64,000 bases of DNA from Flammeovirgaceae bacterium (lineage in GTDB: Bacteria > Bacteroidota > Bacteroidia > Cytophagales > Cyclobacteriaceae), in the NCBI GenBank assembly GCA_016712035.1, contig JADJRT010000008.1:47501-111500 (forward strand), written 5' to 3'. Positions 50,528 to 60,272 of the stretch are shown piece after piece. The notes under the pieces were generated by a model. That model ran no database searches. It saw only the letters and a program-made list of their open reading frames with translations, and was not told the DNA's origin. Made by a program: the position numbers and the translations under genes. Within the stretch, counting starts at the first letter, position 1; every line of letters begins with the position of its first letter.

Positions 50528-50563
50528 AACCTCCCACTTTATACATTTATTCGGGAGGTTTTT
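50528..50563 (+). terminator. Terminator-like hairpin in the leader of the GMC gene
   Basis: AACCTCCC (50528-50535) pairs with GGGAGGTT (50553-50560), followed by a T run (50559-50563). It lies about 50 nt upstream of the ATG at 50612, between two divergent genes. It could be an attenuator in the 5' leader or a structural element of the 5' UTR. Confidence 0.4.
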
Positions 50564-50611
50564 CTGCTGGAAATTTTTTCGGAAATTTTAACATTCAAAT
50601 ATGTCTGCTTC

Positions 50612-52306
50612 ATGAATCTGAATGTTAAGGCTCAAGCCGAAAATACCTATGATGTAATCGTTGTAGGCTCGGGTATAAGTGGTGGCTGGGCCGCTAAAGA
50701 ACTCTGCGAAAGCGGATTAAAAGTGTTGATGCTTGAGCGCGGAAAAAATGTTGAGCACCCGAATTATCCTACATCTACTAAAGATCCATGGCAATTGGAA
50801 AACAGAGGGCGACTTACCGTGGAGGATAGAGAGCGATGCCACATTCAAACGCGACATTATTCGTATGGTGGAGATAACAAACACTTTTATATTAACGACT
50901 TAGAAAATCCTTTTACTGAAACCAAGCGCTTCGATTGGATTCGTGGCGATGTGGTTGGCGGAAGATCACTTTTATGGGCCCGGCAATGCTATCGATGGAG
51001 TGATTTAGACTTTGAGGCAAACAAACGAGAAGGCATTGCTGTGGATTGGCCAATTCGGTATAAAGACATTGAACCTTGGTATGAGTACGTTGAAAAATTT
51101 GTAGGTATCAGCGGCAAAGCAGAAGGAATACCTCATTTACCCGATGGAAATTTTTTGCCTCCTATGGAAATGAATTGTGTAGAACTGGATTTTAAAAAGC
51201 AGATGCAGCATTCTTTTCCCGAAAGGAAAATGACTATCGGAAGAACAGCCAATTTAACAGCTCCTGTAAAAGGACGGGGTGTTTGTCAATATCGGAATTT
51301 GTGCCATCGCGGTTGCCCTTATGGTGCCTATTTTAGTACTAACGCCAGTACTTTGCCCGCTGCTTTTACTACCGGAAACCTAACGTTGCGCCCCAATTCG
51401 TTAGTGAATAAAATTTTATATGATGAAGAGAAGGCCAGAGCCATTGGTGTTGAGTTAGTGGATACGGAGACGAACGAGGTGATTGAGTTTTATTCGAAGG
51501 TTATTTTTCTGAATGCGTCAACTATTGCATCGGCTTATATTTTACTCAACTCAACTTCTAATCGATTTCCAACCGGACTAGGTAACGGAAGTGATCAGGT
51601 GGGCCGAAATATAATGGATCATCATAAGGGAGTGGGAGCTAATGCCGAGGTTGATGGTTTTGAGGATAACTATTTTTACGGAAGGAGACCCAACGGATTA
51701 TATATTCCACGATTCAGAAACATTAAAGATCAAAGAAAAGATTACCTCCGTGGGTTTGGGTATCAAGGTGGGGCCAGTCGTGGAGGTTGGGGGAGAGGAA
51801 CGAATGATTCTAAAATTGGTGCCGAGCTTAAAGAAGATTTGCATAGCCCTGCCGGATGGAGTATTGGATTTAGTGGTTTTGGGGAATGCCTTCCGTATGA
51901 GGAAAACCGGATTACAATTAATACCGATCTGAAAGACAAGTGGGGCCGACCCACCTTAACGACTAATGTTGAGTATAAAGAAAATGAGAAAATGATGCAG
52001 CAGGATATGGCTCCGGCTATAGCCGAGATGCTGGAAGCGGCTGGCTATAAAAATGTGAAGCCCTATGCCAACATGTCTTTTCCAGGAAATACGAATCATG
52101 AAATGGGAAGTGTACGCATGGGGCGAGACGCAAAAACTTCGGTACTCAATGCGTTTAATCAGATGCACGAAGTGAAGAATGTGTTTGTAACTGACGGATC
52201 ATTTATGACTTCTTCTTCGTGTGTAAATCCATCGCTAACCTATATGGCGATGACCGCGCGCGCCTGTGCCTATGCAATAAGTGAGATGAAAAAGCAAAAT
52301 ATTTGA
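50612..52306 (+). CDS. GMC family oxidoreductase
   Basis: 564 aa from ATG 50612; a longer frame from 50465 would start inside the divergent carB gene. FAD motif VIVVGSGISGGWAAKEL; C-terminus with the active-site His region (NTNHEMGSVRMG) and SSSCVNPSLTYMAMTARAC. It is like gluconate/glucose dehydrogenases of this family (sugar or polyol oxidation). No cytochrome or small subunit gene is adjacent. Length is normal. Confidence 0.88.
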   Translation: MNLNVKAQAENTYDVIVVGSGISGGWAAKELCESGLKVLMLERGKNVEHPNYPTSTKDPWQLENRGRLTVEDRERCHIQTRHYSYGGDNKHFYINDLENPFTETKRFDWIRGDVVGGRSLLWARQCYRWSDLDFEANKREGIAVDWPIRYKDIEPWYEYVEKFVGISGKAEGIPHLPDGNFLPPMEMNCVELDFKKQMQHSFPERKMTIGRTANLTAPVKGRGVCQYRNLCHRGCPYGAYFSTNASTLPAAFTTGNLTLRPNSLVNKILYDEEKARAIGVELVDTETNEVIEFYSKVIFLNASTIASAYILLNSTSNRFPTGLGNGSDQVGRNIMDHHKGVGANAEVDGFEDNYFYGRRPNGLYIPRFRNIKDQRKDYLRGFGYQGGASRGGWGRGTNDSKIGAELKEDLHSPAGWSIGFSGFGECLPYEENRITINTDLKDKWGRPTLTTNVEYKENEKMMQQDMAPAIAEMLEAAGYKNVKPYANMSFPGNTNHEMGSVRMGRDAKTSVLNAFNQMHEVKNVFVTDGSFMTSSSCVNPSLTYMAMTARACAYAISEMKKQNI

Positions 52307-52334
52307 TTTTCATTTTGCGGCCTTAGCGTACAAT

Positions 52335-52411
52335 TATCTTTGCGGGCTTTGCGTGAAATGCATTTGTTCACGCAAAGAGCGCGGAGGAAATGCGCAAAGA
52401 AAACGCAAAGT
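52335..52411. repeat. Intergenic repeat with CGCAAAG units
   Basis: Between two convergent genes. CTTTGCGTGAA (52347-52357) and TTCACGCAAAG (52367-52377) form an 11-bp perfect inverted repeat. Further CGCAAAG or CTTTGCG units lie at about 52339, 52395 and 52404, five in about 75 nt. It has the look of a dispersed non-coding repeat rather than a simple terminator (no clear T tract). Confidence 0.6.
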
Positions 52412-52418
52412 AAAAAAC

Positions 52419-54937
52419 TCAGGAATATTTTCGGTACTCTTTAAACCTACGAACCATAGCCAAAGAAAAGCCAATCAACAAAACACCGGTCCCTAACCAA
52501 AGCACATTGATAAAGGGTTTTTCCATGGCTTTGATAATCACCCAATCTTTTTGACGGGTATTTAGGGCAAGCGAAAATTCATTTGTTTCAGGATGGATAT
52601 TTAACAAGGTGATTCTTACACCTAAATCATTTACTTCATCAGCAATCCTACCCACTTGCACCTTGTCTTTAATAAGAAATATCGGTTCAGCATAATACAC
52701 ATCTCTTTCCCCACTTACTTTTATTCTGGCTTTTACGGCAACGTCTTCGGTTTCCAATTTAAATCCATCAATCTCGTAAATCCGATTTACTGCTTCCAAT
52801 ACAGCCACATAATCGTTAATGAAAAACTGTTGATTGATTCGAATTCTCATTTCCTCTGTTTCGCTCCATTCAGGTTCTTCTTCCCGATTCATTGGGAGAG
52901 AGACATGTGTATAAAGGTCGCGATTCAGATTCTTTTTAATATCGGGGGAGGCAATAAAACCACCCATTGCCGGATTAATTTGAACACGTGGGAAGAGCAG
53001 TGCCTCCACTTTATCTCCTTTCTTCAATTCAATTTCATAGAATGTGTTTTCAGGATTTATCTCGAAGGTATCCTGCGCGTTTAATATTTTCTTGCCGTTA
53101 AATTCTATGTCGCGAAGCGCAATAACTTTAAATGGATCGAGGGTGAGATCAATGTCATTTTTACTTACATAACCGTTTACATATCGAGGTTCAACCCGTT
53201 CGCCCAGAAAAGTAATATCATAACCACCCATGGTGCGCGGTTCATTGATAAACAGTAACAGATTATCGCGATTAAATTCGGTAGGAAGATCTTTGGAAAT
53301 TAACATCCCTGTGTTATTCAAGGAAACAACTTTCGAATATCCTGATGAAAACATGACACCGATTAACATCATACCAATACCGATATGAGCCAAGGCGCCA
53401 CCCGACAAGCCAGCATTCACTTTTACAACTGAAGTTAGCACCTTGATGTTTGAAACGATCAGATAAACTCCAGCCAAGGTTAGGATGACGTAGGCGGGTT
53501 GATAGACTTTTGAAATTGCAATAATGAGTGCAAACACGATTAACGAAATCAGAATAGGTGGTAGAATTTCTTTTTTCAACTTTTCTTTTCCATTCGCTTC
53601 CACCAAAAGAATTGACCTGTACCTGAGATGAGTGCCACGAGCACGCCAAACCAAAGTTGGAACTTGGAATAAAACCCAATTTGATCGGCCGGTGGCGCCA
53701 GGTTTGATTCACCTCCAAAAACTTCTATCAGACTATTATAGACTGGAATAGACGTTGGCAGCAATACCTGAAAGCCCATGAGGCAAAGTGTAGTTGCTCC
53801 TAAGAAAATCCAAAATTCTTTGGAGTAAATGGAAGCTTCCTTATCAGATGAAGGAATTTCCTTCCAACGAATAGTTGCCAGAATAATAGCTACAACGGTG
53901 AAGAATAAAAGATAAATGAGTAATTGCCCCGACAAGCCAAGATCGGTAAAGGAGTGTACGGAAGCATCGCCAAGAATGCCACTGCGCGTTAAAAAGGTAG
54001 AATAAAGAATCAGAACGAATACCGCAATGTTTAAAATGATTGAACTCTTTAAGGCTGTTTCGCTATTCTTATAAATAATCATGGTGTGGATCGAGGCGAT
54101 CAACACAAGCCAGGGTACATACACTGCGTTTTCTACAGGGTCCCAATTCCAGTAACCCCCAAAATTCAAGGTTTCGTAAGCCCAGTAACCACCCATCAGA
54201 ATGCCAAGACCCAACACAGCACCGGCAACCAACGCCCAGGGTAAAGCGGGCTTTATCCACTCAGAATATTTTTTCTGCCATAAACCGGCCATGCAAAAAG
54301 CAAAAGGAACCAGAGTTAAAGCGAAGCCAAGAAATAACGTGGGTGGATGGATTACCATCCAGTAATTCTGCAACAATGGATTTAACCCACTGCCATCTTT
54401 TGGGATAAAATCGGGTTGAAGCGAGAAGATAGGATCATCTATGGCATCGCGAAGGAGGATAAACGGAGAACTGCCAAGTTTTATATTTAGGAATGGAATA
54501 ACCACACCCAAAATCATGGAGGCTAAGAAGGCTTGCACCAAACCAAACACAACCATTACAGGGGCCTCCCAATTTCGCTGGGTTCGGATAAGAAAAAGGC
54601 CAATTACCGCTTGCCAGAAAATCCAAAGTAGAAAACTGCCCTCCTGACCTTCCCAAAAGCAGGATATCATGTATTCGCCAGGTAAATGAAGCGAGGAGTG
54701 CGAGTAGGCGTAATGGTACTCGAAATAATGCTGATAAATAATTACGAACAAGCTGACGATAACACCAACAACCGCTATGCTATGCACATAAAATGCAACC
54801 CGCGCATTACCTAACCATTGCTCTTTGGTTTCCACTCCAGCCGAGTTTGCCTTCCAGTAAGCGAAAGCACTTATTAACGAAGTAACAAATGAAGCGATAA
54901 CAAAAAGGTGGCCCAGGTCACCAATGAAATAATGCAT
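52419..54937 (-). pseudogene. ccmF: Cytochrome c heme lyase subunit CcmF, frameshifted
   Basis: About 840 codons. Part one (54937-53576): multiple helices and the WWD-type heme motif NFGGYWNWDPVENAVYVPW. Part two (53654 down to 52419): periplasmic domain with a final transmembrane anchor. They join by adding one A in the run near 53579-53589 (AAAAGAAAAG), giving WKRMEKKKLKKE. CcmF attaches heme to apocytochrome c. First of two large proteins in this cluster to be broken. Confidence 0.88.
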
Positions 54938-54999
54938 TACTAGGGAATTAGGAGAACTAAATTATGAATGATTTGATGGTTTGACCTTTTACCCATCGC

Positions 55000-55410
55000 T
55001 TAAATACTGGCGTTTATTTTTTCCTCCTGATATTTAGAAGGACACTTTAATAGAATTTTGTTGGCAACAAACGCGTTATTTTGATACCCACCTATTACCA
55101 CAACTTTTTCAGAACGGGCAAAGTCGGGGGGCATGGGTTCGTTATAATAAACTTTTTGCTCCTTCTGCTCCTCATCAATCAAAATGAAAGAAAAAGACAA
55201 GTTGTCGCTGCTTTTCTCGATTCCAACAATAGTGCCAGCAGCATCTTTTTTCAGGTCGCCAACAACGTGTATCTGATTGTTGTTTCCATTTGAGGCCATT
55301 TGATAGGCCTGATTGAAAGAAACATAGGTACTGGCATCACCTGCAGTGGCGACAATAAGGCCAATACAGGCAGCAATAACAACAACTGCAATAATGTGGG
55401 ATTTTTTCAT
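55000..55410 (-). CDS. ccmE: Cytochrome c maturation heme chaperone CcmE (CxxxY type)
   Basis: 136 aa, one N-terminal anchor (about 6-22) and an OB fold. The heme-attachment site is LLKCPSKY, i.e. CxxxY in place of the classical HxxxY. Such Cys-type CcmE are known from archaea and some bacteria. It carries heme from CcmC to CcmF. Lies in ccmB-C-D-E-F order. Frame intact. Confidence 0.9.
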   Translation of the reverse strand: MKKSHIIAVVVIAACIGLIVATAGDASTYVSFNQAYQMASNGNNNQIHVVGDLKKDAAGTIVGIEKSSDNLSFSFILIDEEQKEQKVYYNEPMPPDFARSEKVVVIGGYQNNAFVANKILLKCPSKYQEEKINASI

Positions 55411-55488
55411 CTCGGAATAACTTTTAAATCACAAAGTTACTGGCAAAACAGTTATTCGGATTAGAAAGTTGAGATTTTAACAGTTTTT

Positions 55489-55707
55489 TTAATCTGTCTT
55501 TTCTGACAATTTTTTCTCTATCCGTGTGATTTTGCGATCGAGCATTATCAAATAGCCAATCAGGCCAATTAGAATTACCAATAGAATGGCTACTACTACA
55601 TATATTTTTCCTTCTGAGCGCATCGTATCGGCCATTTCTATGGGCTGCTGAGCATGAAGAAATAAGGGGCAAAGTAAGAGTAAAGCAATTAGGTAGATCT
55701 TATTCAT
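55489..55707 (-). CDS. ccmD: CcmD-like small membrane protein
   Basis: 72 aa from ATG 55707: a signal-like N-terminus (LIALLLLCPLFLHAQ), one transmembrane helix (YVVVAILLVILIGLIGYL), and a charged C-terminal helix. An earlier in-frame start at 55776 lies within ccmC. The stop of ccmC at 55700 overlaps this start by 8 nt. CcmD binds CcmC. Assigned mainly by position and topology. Confidence 0.65.
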   Translation of the reverse strand: MNKIYLIALLLLCPLFLHAQQPIEMADTMRSEGKIYVVVAILLVILIGLIGYLIMLDRKITRIEKKLSEKTD

Positions 55708-56368
55708 TTTCCAGATTGAGTAATTTTTCATTGAGTAAGCGGGTTCTGATACGAAGCGAGGCAATCCAAACGCCAAGTAAAATCCATCCCGCTACAGCGG
55801 GATAGAAAACTAATCTCATATTGCTATCAAGATCGTACATATTAAAACCAGGATTACCGCCACTGCCAGGATGCATGGAGCTTGTCATGCGTGGGATAAC
55901 AAAGATCAGCGGAATCATCGCTGCGAATGCGAAAATATTATAGACCGCGCTAAGCCGGGCCCGTTGGTCTTCATTTTCAACAGAACCTCGCAAGACAAAA
56001 TAGGCGAGATAAACCAAAAGTGCGATTGCAGCGCCATTTTGTTTTGGGTCACCATGCCAGGGCGAGCCCCATGTGTAGTTCGCCCAAATCATGCCGGTGA
56101 AAATTCCCAACAGCCCTAGCACCAAACCTGTGTTGGCATATTCAACTGCATACGTGTCTCGTTCAAAGGAGGGATTCTTTAAGTAACGAATGGAATGGAT
56201 GGTTGAAAGCAGAAACAAGACTACCATGCCAAACCACATGGGGACATGGAAATAAAGTGCGCGGATGGTTTCGTTAACGATGTTTAGCCTTGGGACATAA
56301 AATAAAAAGCCGGCTATAACTGTGTAAATCAAAAGAGCGACAGCAAGAATTTTTAACCAGGTTTTCAT
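55700..56368 (-). CDS. ccmC: Cytochrome c biogenesis heme transporter CcmC (CcsA family)
   Basis: 222 aa, six or more transmembrane helices. Heme-handling region NYTWGSPWHGDPKQN in place of the canonical WWD signature, as in Bacteroidota CcmC. His residues for heme binding are HVPMW and the later MTSSMHP. It delivers heme to CcmE. Frame intact. Confidence 0.87.
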   Translation of the reverse strand: MKTWLKILAVALLIYTVIAGFLFYVPRLNIVNETIRALYFHVPMWFGMVVLFLLSTIHSIRYLKNPSFERDTYAVEYANTGLVLGLLGIFTGMIWANYTWGSPWHGDPKQNGAAIALLVYLAYFVLRGSVENEDQRARLSAVYNIFAFAAMIPLIFVIPRMTSSMHPGSGGNPGFNMYDLDSNMRLVFYPAVAGWILLGVWIASLRIRTRLLNEKLLNLENE

Positions 56369-56407
56369 TTTGAGATTGATTTTAAACGGTTCGAAGATTT
56401 GAACCGT

Positions 56408-57069
56408 TTAACTCCGCCAAATATACGGGAAGAGGAGGTATGACGCAGCAGTCACTAAGCAATTTATTGCCAACAGCGTTATCAAATCATTGGTACTCAC
56501 CGACCGATCCAAACCATCGATACAGTTCTTTGTCACTTTAATCGTGATAAGAAGCACAGAGATTATAATGGGAAAACTCAATACCGACATCAGGATATGA
56601 CTGTTATTGGCTTTTGCGGCAATACCCGAGAGCAATGTTAGTGAAGCAGAAAACCCCATCGCGCCAAGCACTATCACTAGCGAGAAAAGACCAACATCTA
56701 AAACGGGATTGTTTAAGAGAACAACGAAAAGAAAAATCCAGTAAAGGAAAGCAGGATGGTTAATAGAAAATTATAGATGACTTTTGATATAATGATAGCC
56801 TCAGGTGAGGCGATACTGTAATAATAAATATCACGACCTCGCTTTTCGCCTATAAAACTTTTAGCTACGGTATTGATTACGGTGAAGAGAATAGTAATCC
56901 AGAATAAAGCACTCCACACTAAGGGCGTGATCTGGTTTTGCTTTAAGCTAAAGGTTAAGTAACAGATAAAAGCGGTTGAGAAAAGATATAGCAGGAGACC
57001 TGAGATTACAGACTTCCGTCTGAGTTCGAGCGTAAGCTCTTTTAGAAAAAGGTGTTTAAGATTTTGCAA
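56408..57069 (-). pseudogene. ccmB: Heme exporter CcmB, frameshifted
   Basis: About 221 codons. The N-terminal part starts KHLFLKELTLELRRKSVISG and has the GEKRGRDIYYYSI segment; the C-terminal part starts VIVLGAMGFSASLTLL. They join by one added base near 56716 in TTGTTCTCTTAAAC, giving SLNNPVLDVGLFSLVIVLG. Its ATG overlaps the stop of the Wzz-like gene by 14 nt. CcmB pairs with the ATPase CcmA to supply heme or energy for release; no ccmA is next to it here. Confidence 0.87.
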
Positions 57070-57930
57070 GTTTTTCTTCTGACAGACTTACAATTTTACG
57101 AAGGGACTTAAATGCTAGTATCACGGCAACAATAAAAAGCCCGAAAGAAGAGCCGGCCACTAAAGAAATAGAGAGTTTTGGACTAACCGGTTTTTGAAAA
57201 ATAGTGAAGCCCTCAACAATCTGTACACTATTAACCGTTTCAAGATCGTTCTGAAGATCGAACCTCTCTTTATTCATCTCAATTATTTTAGTATTAACCG
57301 TTGTTGGGTCAAAAAAAACAAGATTTTCCTTTCCGGATGTAGTTGTTTGCCCATTTGCGATTCTTGATTTTAATTCATTGAGATCAACTAACTCTTTATC
57401 GATTTTTTTATGATTTCTGTGTAATAGTTTCTCTTTTGTTCGACCCTTATTTTTACATAGTCATTATCCTCAAAATAATTGACTATGCCAGTCTGAAGAT
57501 CAGGCCAGATGGTATTGTCAGAGGTTTGGCACGTTACTGTTAAGTTAATCTTTTCTTCTTCTTTAATACCATCCGATTTTTCAATGGCGTTACTTATTTC
57601 AATTTTACTAACCTTTGAGGCCACCTTGGGGCTGATACTTAATTTATTAGAGAGTGCTGTGATGTTCTTTTCTTTAATCAATTTGAAAAGATCCTCAGCC
57701 AACGTTTTACTAAGGGATTCAGTAAGAATTTCAGAACTTACCAACATCCGGCTTTCAAAAGTTTTTGGAACAAGTTGGTTGTAGGCAAGACCTAAAAGAC
57801 TTCCCACAACAAAGGCCCCAACAATAAGTTTAAAGTTGCTCTTGATGGTAATGACAAACTTGGCCAGCAATTCGAGTAAATCAATTTCATCAGAGTTTTG
57901 TAAACCAGACGGATTTTGATTGTTAGCCAT
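57056..57930 (-). pseudogene. Wzz-like chain-length determinant protein, frameshifted
   Basis: About 292 codons from ATG 57930. First transmembrane helix near residues 30-50 (FKLIVGAFVVGSLLGLAY), a long periplasmic coiled region, a Pro-containing motif (FQKPVSPKLS) and a second helix (VAGSSFGLFIVAVILAF). This is the Wzz/polysaccharide co-polymerase plan. Frame broken in an A7 run near 57407-57413; one more A gives KKIDKELVDLNELK. It faces away from the sugar operon and shares a short promoter region with it. Confidence 0.8.
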
Positions 57931-57943
57931 GTAAGAGGTTTTT

Positions 57944-57982
57944 AGATTTTGCGCAAATCTAATCAGAATTGATGTACTTTTG
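57944..57982. promoter_or_regulatory. Overlapping divergent promoters with palindrome TTTGCGCAAA
   Basis: For the plus-strand operon: TTTG (57948-57951) and TACTTTTG (57975-57982), start 22 nt before ATG 58004. For the minus-strand Wzz-like gene: TAGATTTG (57961-57954), about 24 nt before ATG 57930. Both overlap the 10-bp palindrome TTTGCGCAAA at 57948-57957, which is inside the longer near-palindrome 57944-57960. A regulator binding there could switch both directions at once; that is inferred. Confidence 0.55.
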
Positions 57983-58003
57983 TGCCCAAATTCAGTTTTT
58001 GTA

Positions 58004-59020
58004 ATGTCAAACAAAGTTCTAGTAACCGGGGCCGCAGGCTTTATTGGCTTTCACCTTTCTAAACGTCTTCTTGCAGAAGGCTTTAAAGTAGTTGGTGTCG
58101 ATATTGTAAACGACTATTATGATATAGGATTAAAGGAATCCAGATTAAAAATATTAAGGGATGAGGTTAATTTTTCATTTCATAAAATAGATCTGCAAAA
58201 TAAGCCTGCCATAGACGAACTGTTTAATCAAGAAAAGTTTGATTTTGTTGTGAACCTGGCCGCCCAGGCTGGCGTACGATACTCAATAACGAATCCTTAT
58301 GCTTACCTCGAGAGTAACCTCACAGGTTTTTTAAACATTCTGGAAGCGTGCAGAAATAATCCTGTAAAGCATTTGGTTTATGCATCTTCCAGTTCGGTTT
58401 ACGGGGCGAATCGAAATATGCCCTTCTCTGTTCATGATAATGTCGATCACCCTTTGGCACTTTATGCGGTAACTAAAAAGAGTAACGAGTTGATGGCTCA
58501 TGCTTATTCTAATCTCTATCAAATTCCAACTACGGGGCTGCGATTCTTTACTGTATATGGACCTTACGGCCGGCCGGATATGGCTTTGTTTTTATTCACC
58601 AAAGCAATCCTGGAAGGTAAGCCCATTGATGTTTTCAATCATGGCAAAATGAAACGCGATTTCACTTACGTGGATGATATTGTTGAGGGGATTGTTAGAC
58701 TAATTCCTAAGCCATCAAAAGCAAATCCTGCATGGAGTGGTATGAATCCTGATCCTGCAACGAGTTTTGCTCCCTACAAGATTTACAACATTGGAAACAA
58801 TAGTCCGGTAGAGCTTATGCATTTTATTGAAGTATTGGAACAAAACCTTGGGGTAAAAGCAATTAAGAATTTGCTTCCCTTGCAAGAAGGAGACGTGCCC
58901 GAAACCTATGCGAATGTGGATGATCTGATGAAAGATGTTGGCTTTAAGCCCTCAACAACTATTGAGCATGGTATTGAGCAATTTGTTACCTGGTATAAGG
59001 ATTATTATAAGATTAAGTAA
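58004..59020 (+). CDS. UDP-glucuronate 4-epimerase-type SDR enzyme
   Basis: 338 aa from ATG 58004. NAD-binding motif VTGAAGFIGFHLS, catalytic YAVTKK, and a long insertion with YGRPDMALFLFTKAIL typical of UDP-glucuronic acid 4-epimerases. It would convert UDP-GlcA to UDP-GalA for polysaccharide. It is first gene of the sugar operon; the next ATG follows its stop directly. Confidence 0.87.
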   Translation: MSNKVLVTGAAGFIGFHLSKRLLAEGFKVVGVDIVNDYYDIGLKESRLKILRDEVNFSFHKIDLQNKPAIDELFNQEKFDFVVNLAAQAGVRYSITNPYAYLESNLTGFLNILEACRNNPVKHLVYASSSSVYGANRNMPFSVHDNVDHPLALYAVTKKSNELMAHAYSNLYQIPTTGLRFFTVYGPYGRPDMALFLFTKAILEGKPIDVFNHGKMKRDFTYVDDIVEGIVRLIPKPSKANPAWSGMNPDPATSFAPYKIYNIGNNSPVELMHFIEVLEQNLGVKAIKNLLPLQEGDVPETYANVDDLMKDVGFKPSTTIEHGIEQFVTWYKDYYKIK

Positions 59021-60271
59021 ATGGAAAAAATAGGAATTATTGGATTAGGCTATGTAGGATTGCCCCTCGCAGTGGAGTTCGGAAAGATTATGGATGTGGT
59101 AGGATTTGATATCAATCAATCACGGATTGAGGAATTAAAGAAAGGCCATGACCGAACGTTGGAAGTTGAGATGCCTGAGCTTAAATCTGCTGCCCGATTA
59201 TCATTTTCATCTGATCCGGCTGATTTAAAAGATGTCAATTATTTTATTGTAACTGTACCCACACCGGTTGATGAATATAAAACGCCTGATTTAACACCGC
59301 TCATTAAAGCGAGTGAAACGGTTGGAAAGGTGTTGAAAAAGAATGATGTTGTTATCTATGAATCCACCGTTTATCCGGGTTGCACGGAGGAAGATTGTGT
59401 GCCCGTTTTAGAGAAACACAGCGGATTAAAATTTAATGTCGATTTTTTTTGCGGCTATTCACCCGAGCGTATTAATCCTGGCGATAAACAACATCGATTG
59501 CCCACTATAAAAAAAGTAACGAGTGGAAGTAATCCGGAAATTGCAGAGAAGGTTGATCAACTTTATAAAAGAATAATTATTGCGGGAACACACAAAGCGT
59601 CTTCAATAAAAGTTGCGGAGGCAGCCAAGGTTATTGAAAACTCTCAGCGCGATATTAACATTGCTTTTGTTAATGAGCTTTCTCTCATCTTCGAGAAAAT
59701 GGGAATTGATACGCATGAAGTTCTTGAGGCAGCCAGTACAAAATGGAATTTTCTACCATATAAACCAGGCTTAGTTGGCGGCCATTGTATTGGTGTCGAT
59801 CCTTATTATCTAACCTATAAAGCGGATAGTCTTGGCTATCATCCACAGGTAATATTGGCCGGCAGACGAATTAATGATAACATGGGCGTGCATATTGCCA
59901 ACCGGGTAATAAAATTGATGACCCAAAATGATTTGACTGTTAATAAAGCGAAAGTGCTAGTGCTTGGGATAACCTTTAAAGAGAATTGCCCGGATATTAG
60001 AAACAGTCGGGCTATTGATGTTATTCGGGAGTTGCAAAGCTTTGGCGCTGATGTGGAAGTGTATGATCCACACGCTGACGCAAATGAGGTAAAGCATGAA
60101 TATGGATTATCATTGATTAACACCCTCAATAAAAAATACAGCGCAATAGTATTGGCCGTTAGTCATGAAGATTTTAAGTCCATAAACTGGAATGAAATAA
60201 AAAATCAGAACACGATTGTTTATGATGTAAAAGGATTTTTGGATAAATCACTTGTAACAGGAAGATTATAA
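59021..60271 (+). CDS. UDP-N-acetylhexosamine 6-dehydrogenase (WbpA/TviB-like)
   Basis: 416 aa nucleotide-sugar dehydrogenase. NAD motif GIIGLGYVGLPLAVEFG, SPERINPGDKQHRLPTIKKV of the Vi/WbpA group, catalytic Cys in GGHCIGVDPYYLTYKA. Oxidises C6 of a UDP-HexNAc to the uronic acid, the first step towards 2,3-diacetamido-uronic acids. Fits with the downstream WbpE/D/B-like genes. Confidence 0.88.
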   Translation: MEKIGIIGLGYVGLPLAVEFGKIMDVVGFDINQSRIEELKKGHDRTLEVEMPELKSAARLSFSSDPADLKDVNYFIVTVPTPVDEYKTPDLTPLIKASETVGKVLKKNDVVIYESTVYPGCTEEDCVPVLEKHSGLKFNVDFFCGYSPERINPGDKQHRLPTIKKVTSGSNPEIAEKVDQLYKRIIIAGTHKASSIKVAEAAKVIENSQRDINIAFVNELSLIFEKMGIDTHEVLEAASTKWNFLPYKPGLVGGHCIGVDPYYLTYKADSLGYHPQVILAGRRINDNMGVHIANRVIKLMTQNDLTVNKAKVLVLGITFKENCPDIRNSRAIDVIRELQSFGADVEVYDPHADANEVKHEYGLSLINTLNKKYSAIVLAVSHEDFKSINWNEIKNQNTIVYDVKGFLDKSLVTGRL

Positions 60272-60272
60272 A

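Noticed and set aside
50465..50611. Extended N-terminus of the GMC oxidoreductase
   Set aside because: It begins inside the divergent carB gene and carries no recognisable family sequence before the FAD motif.
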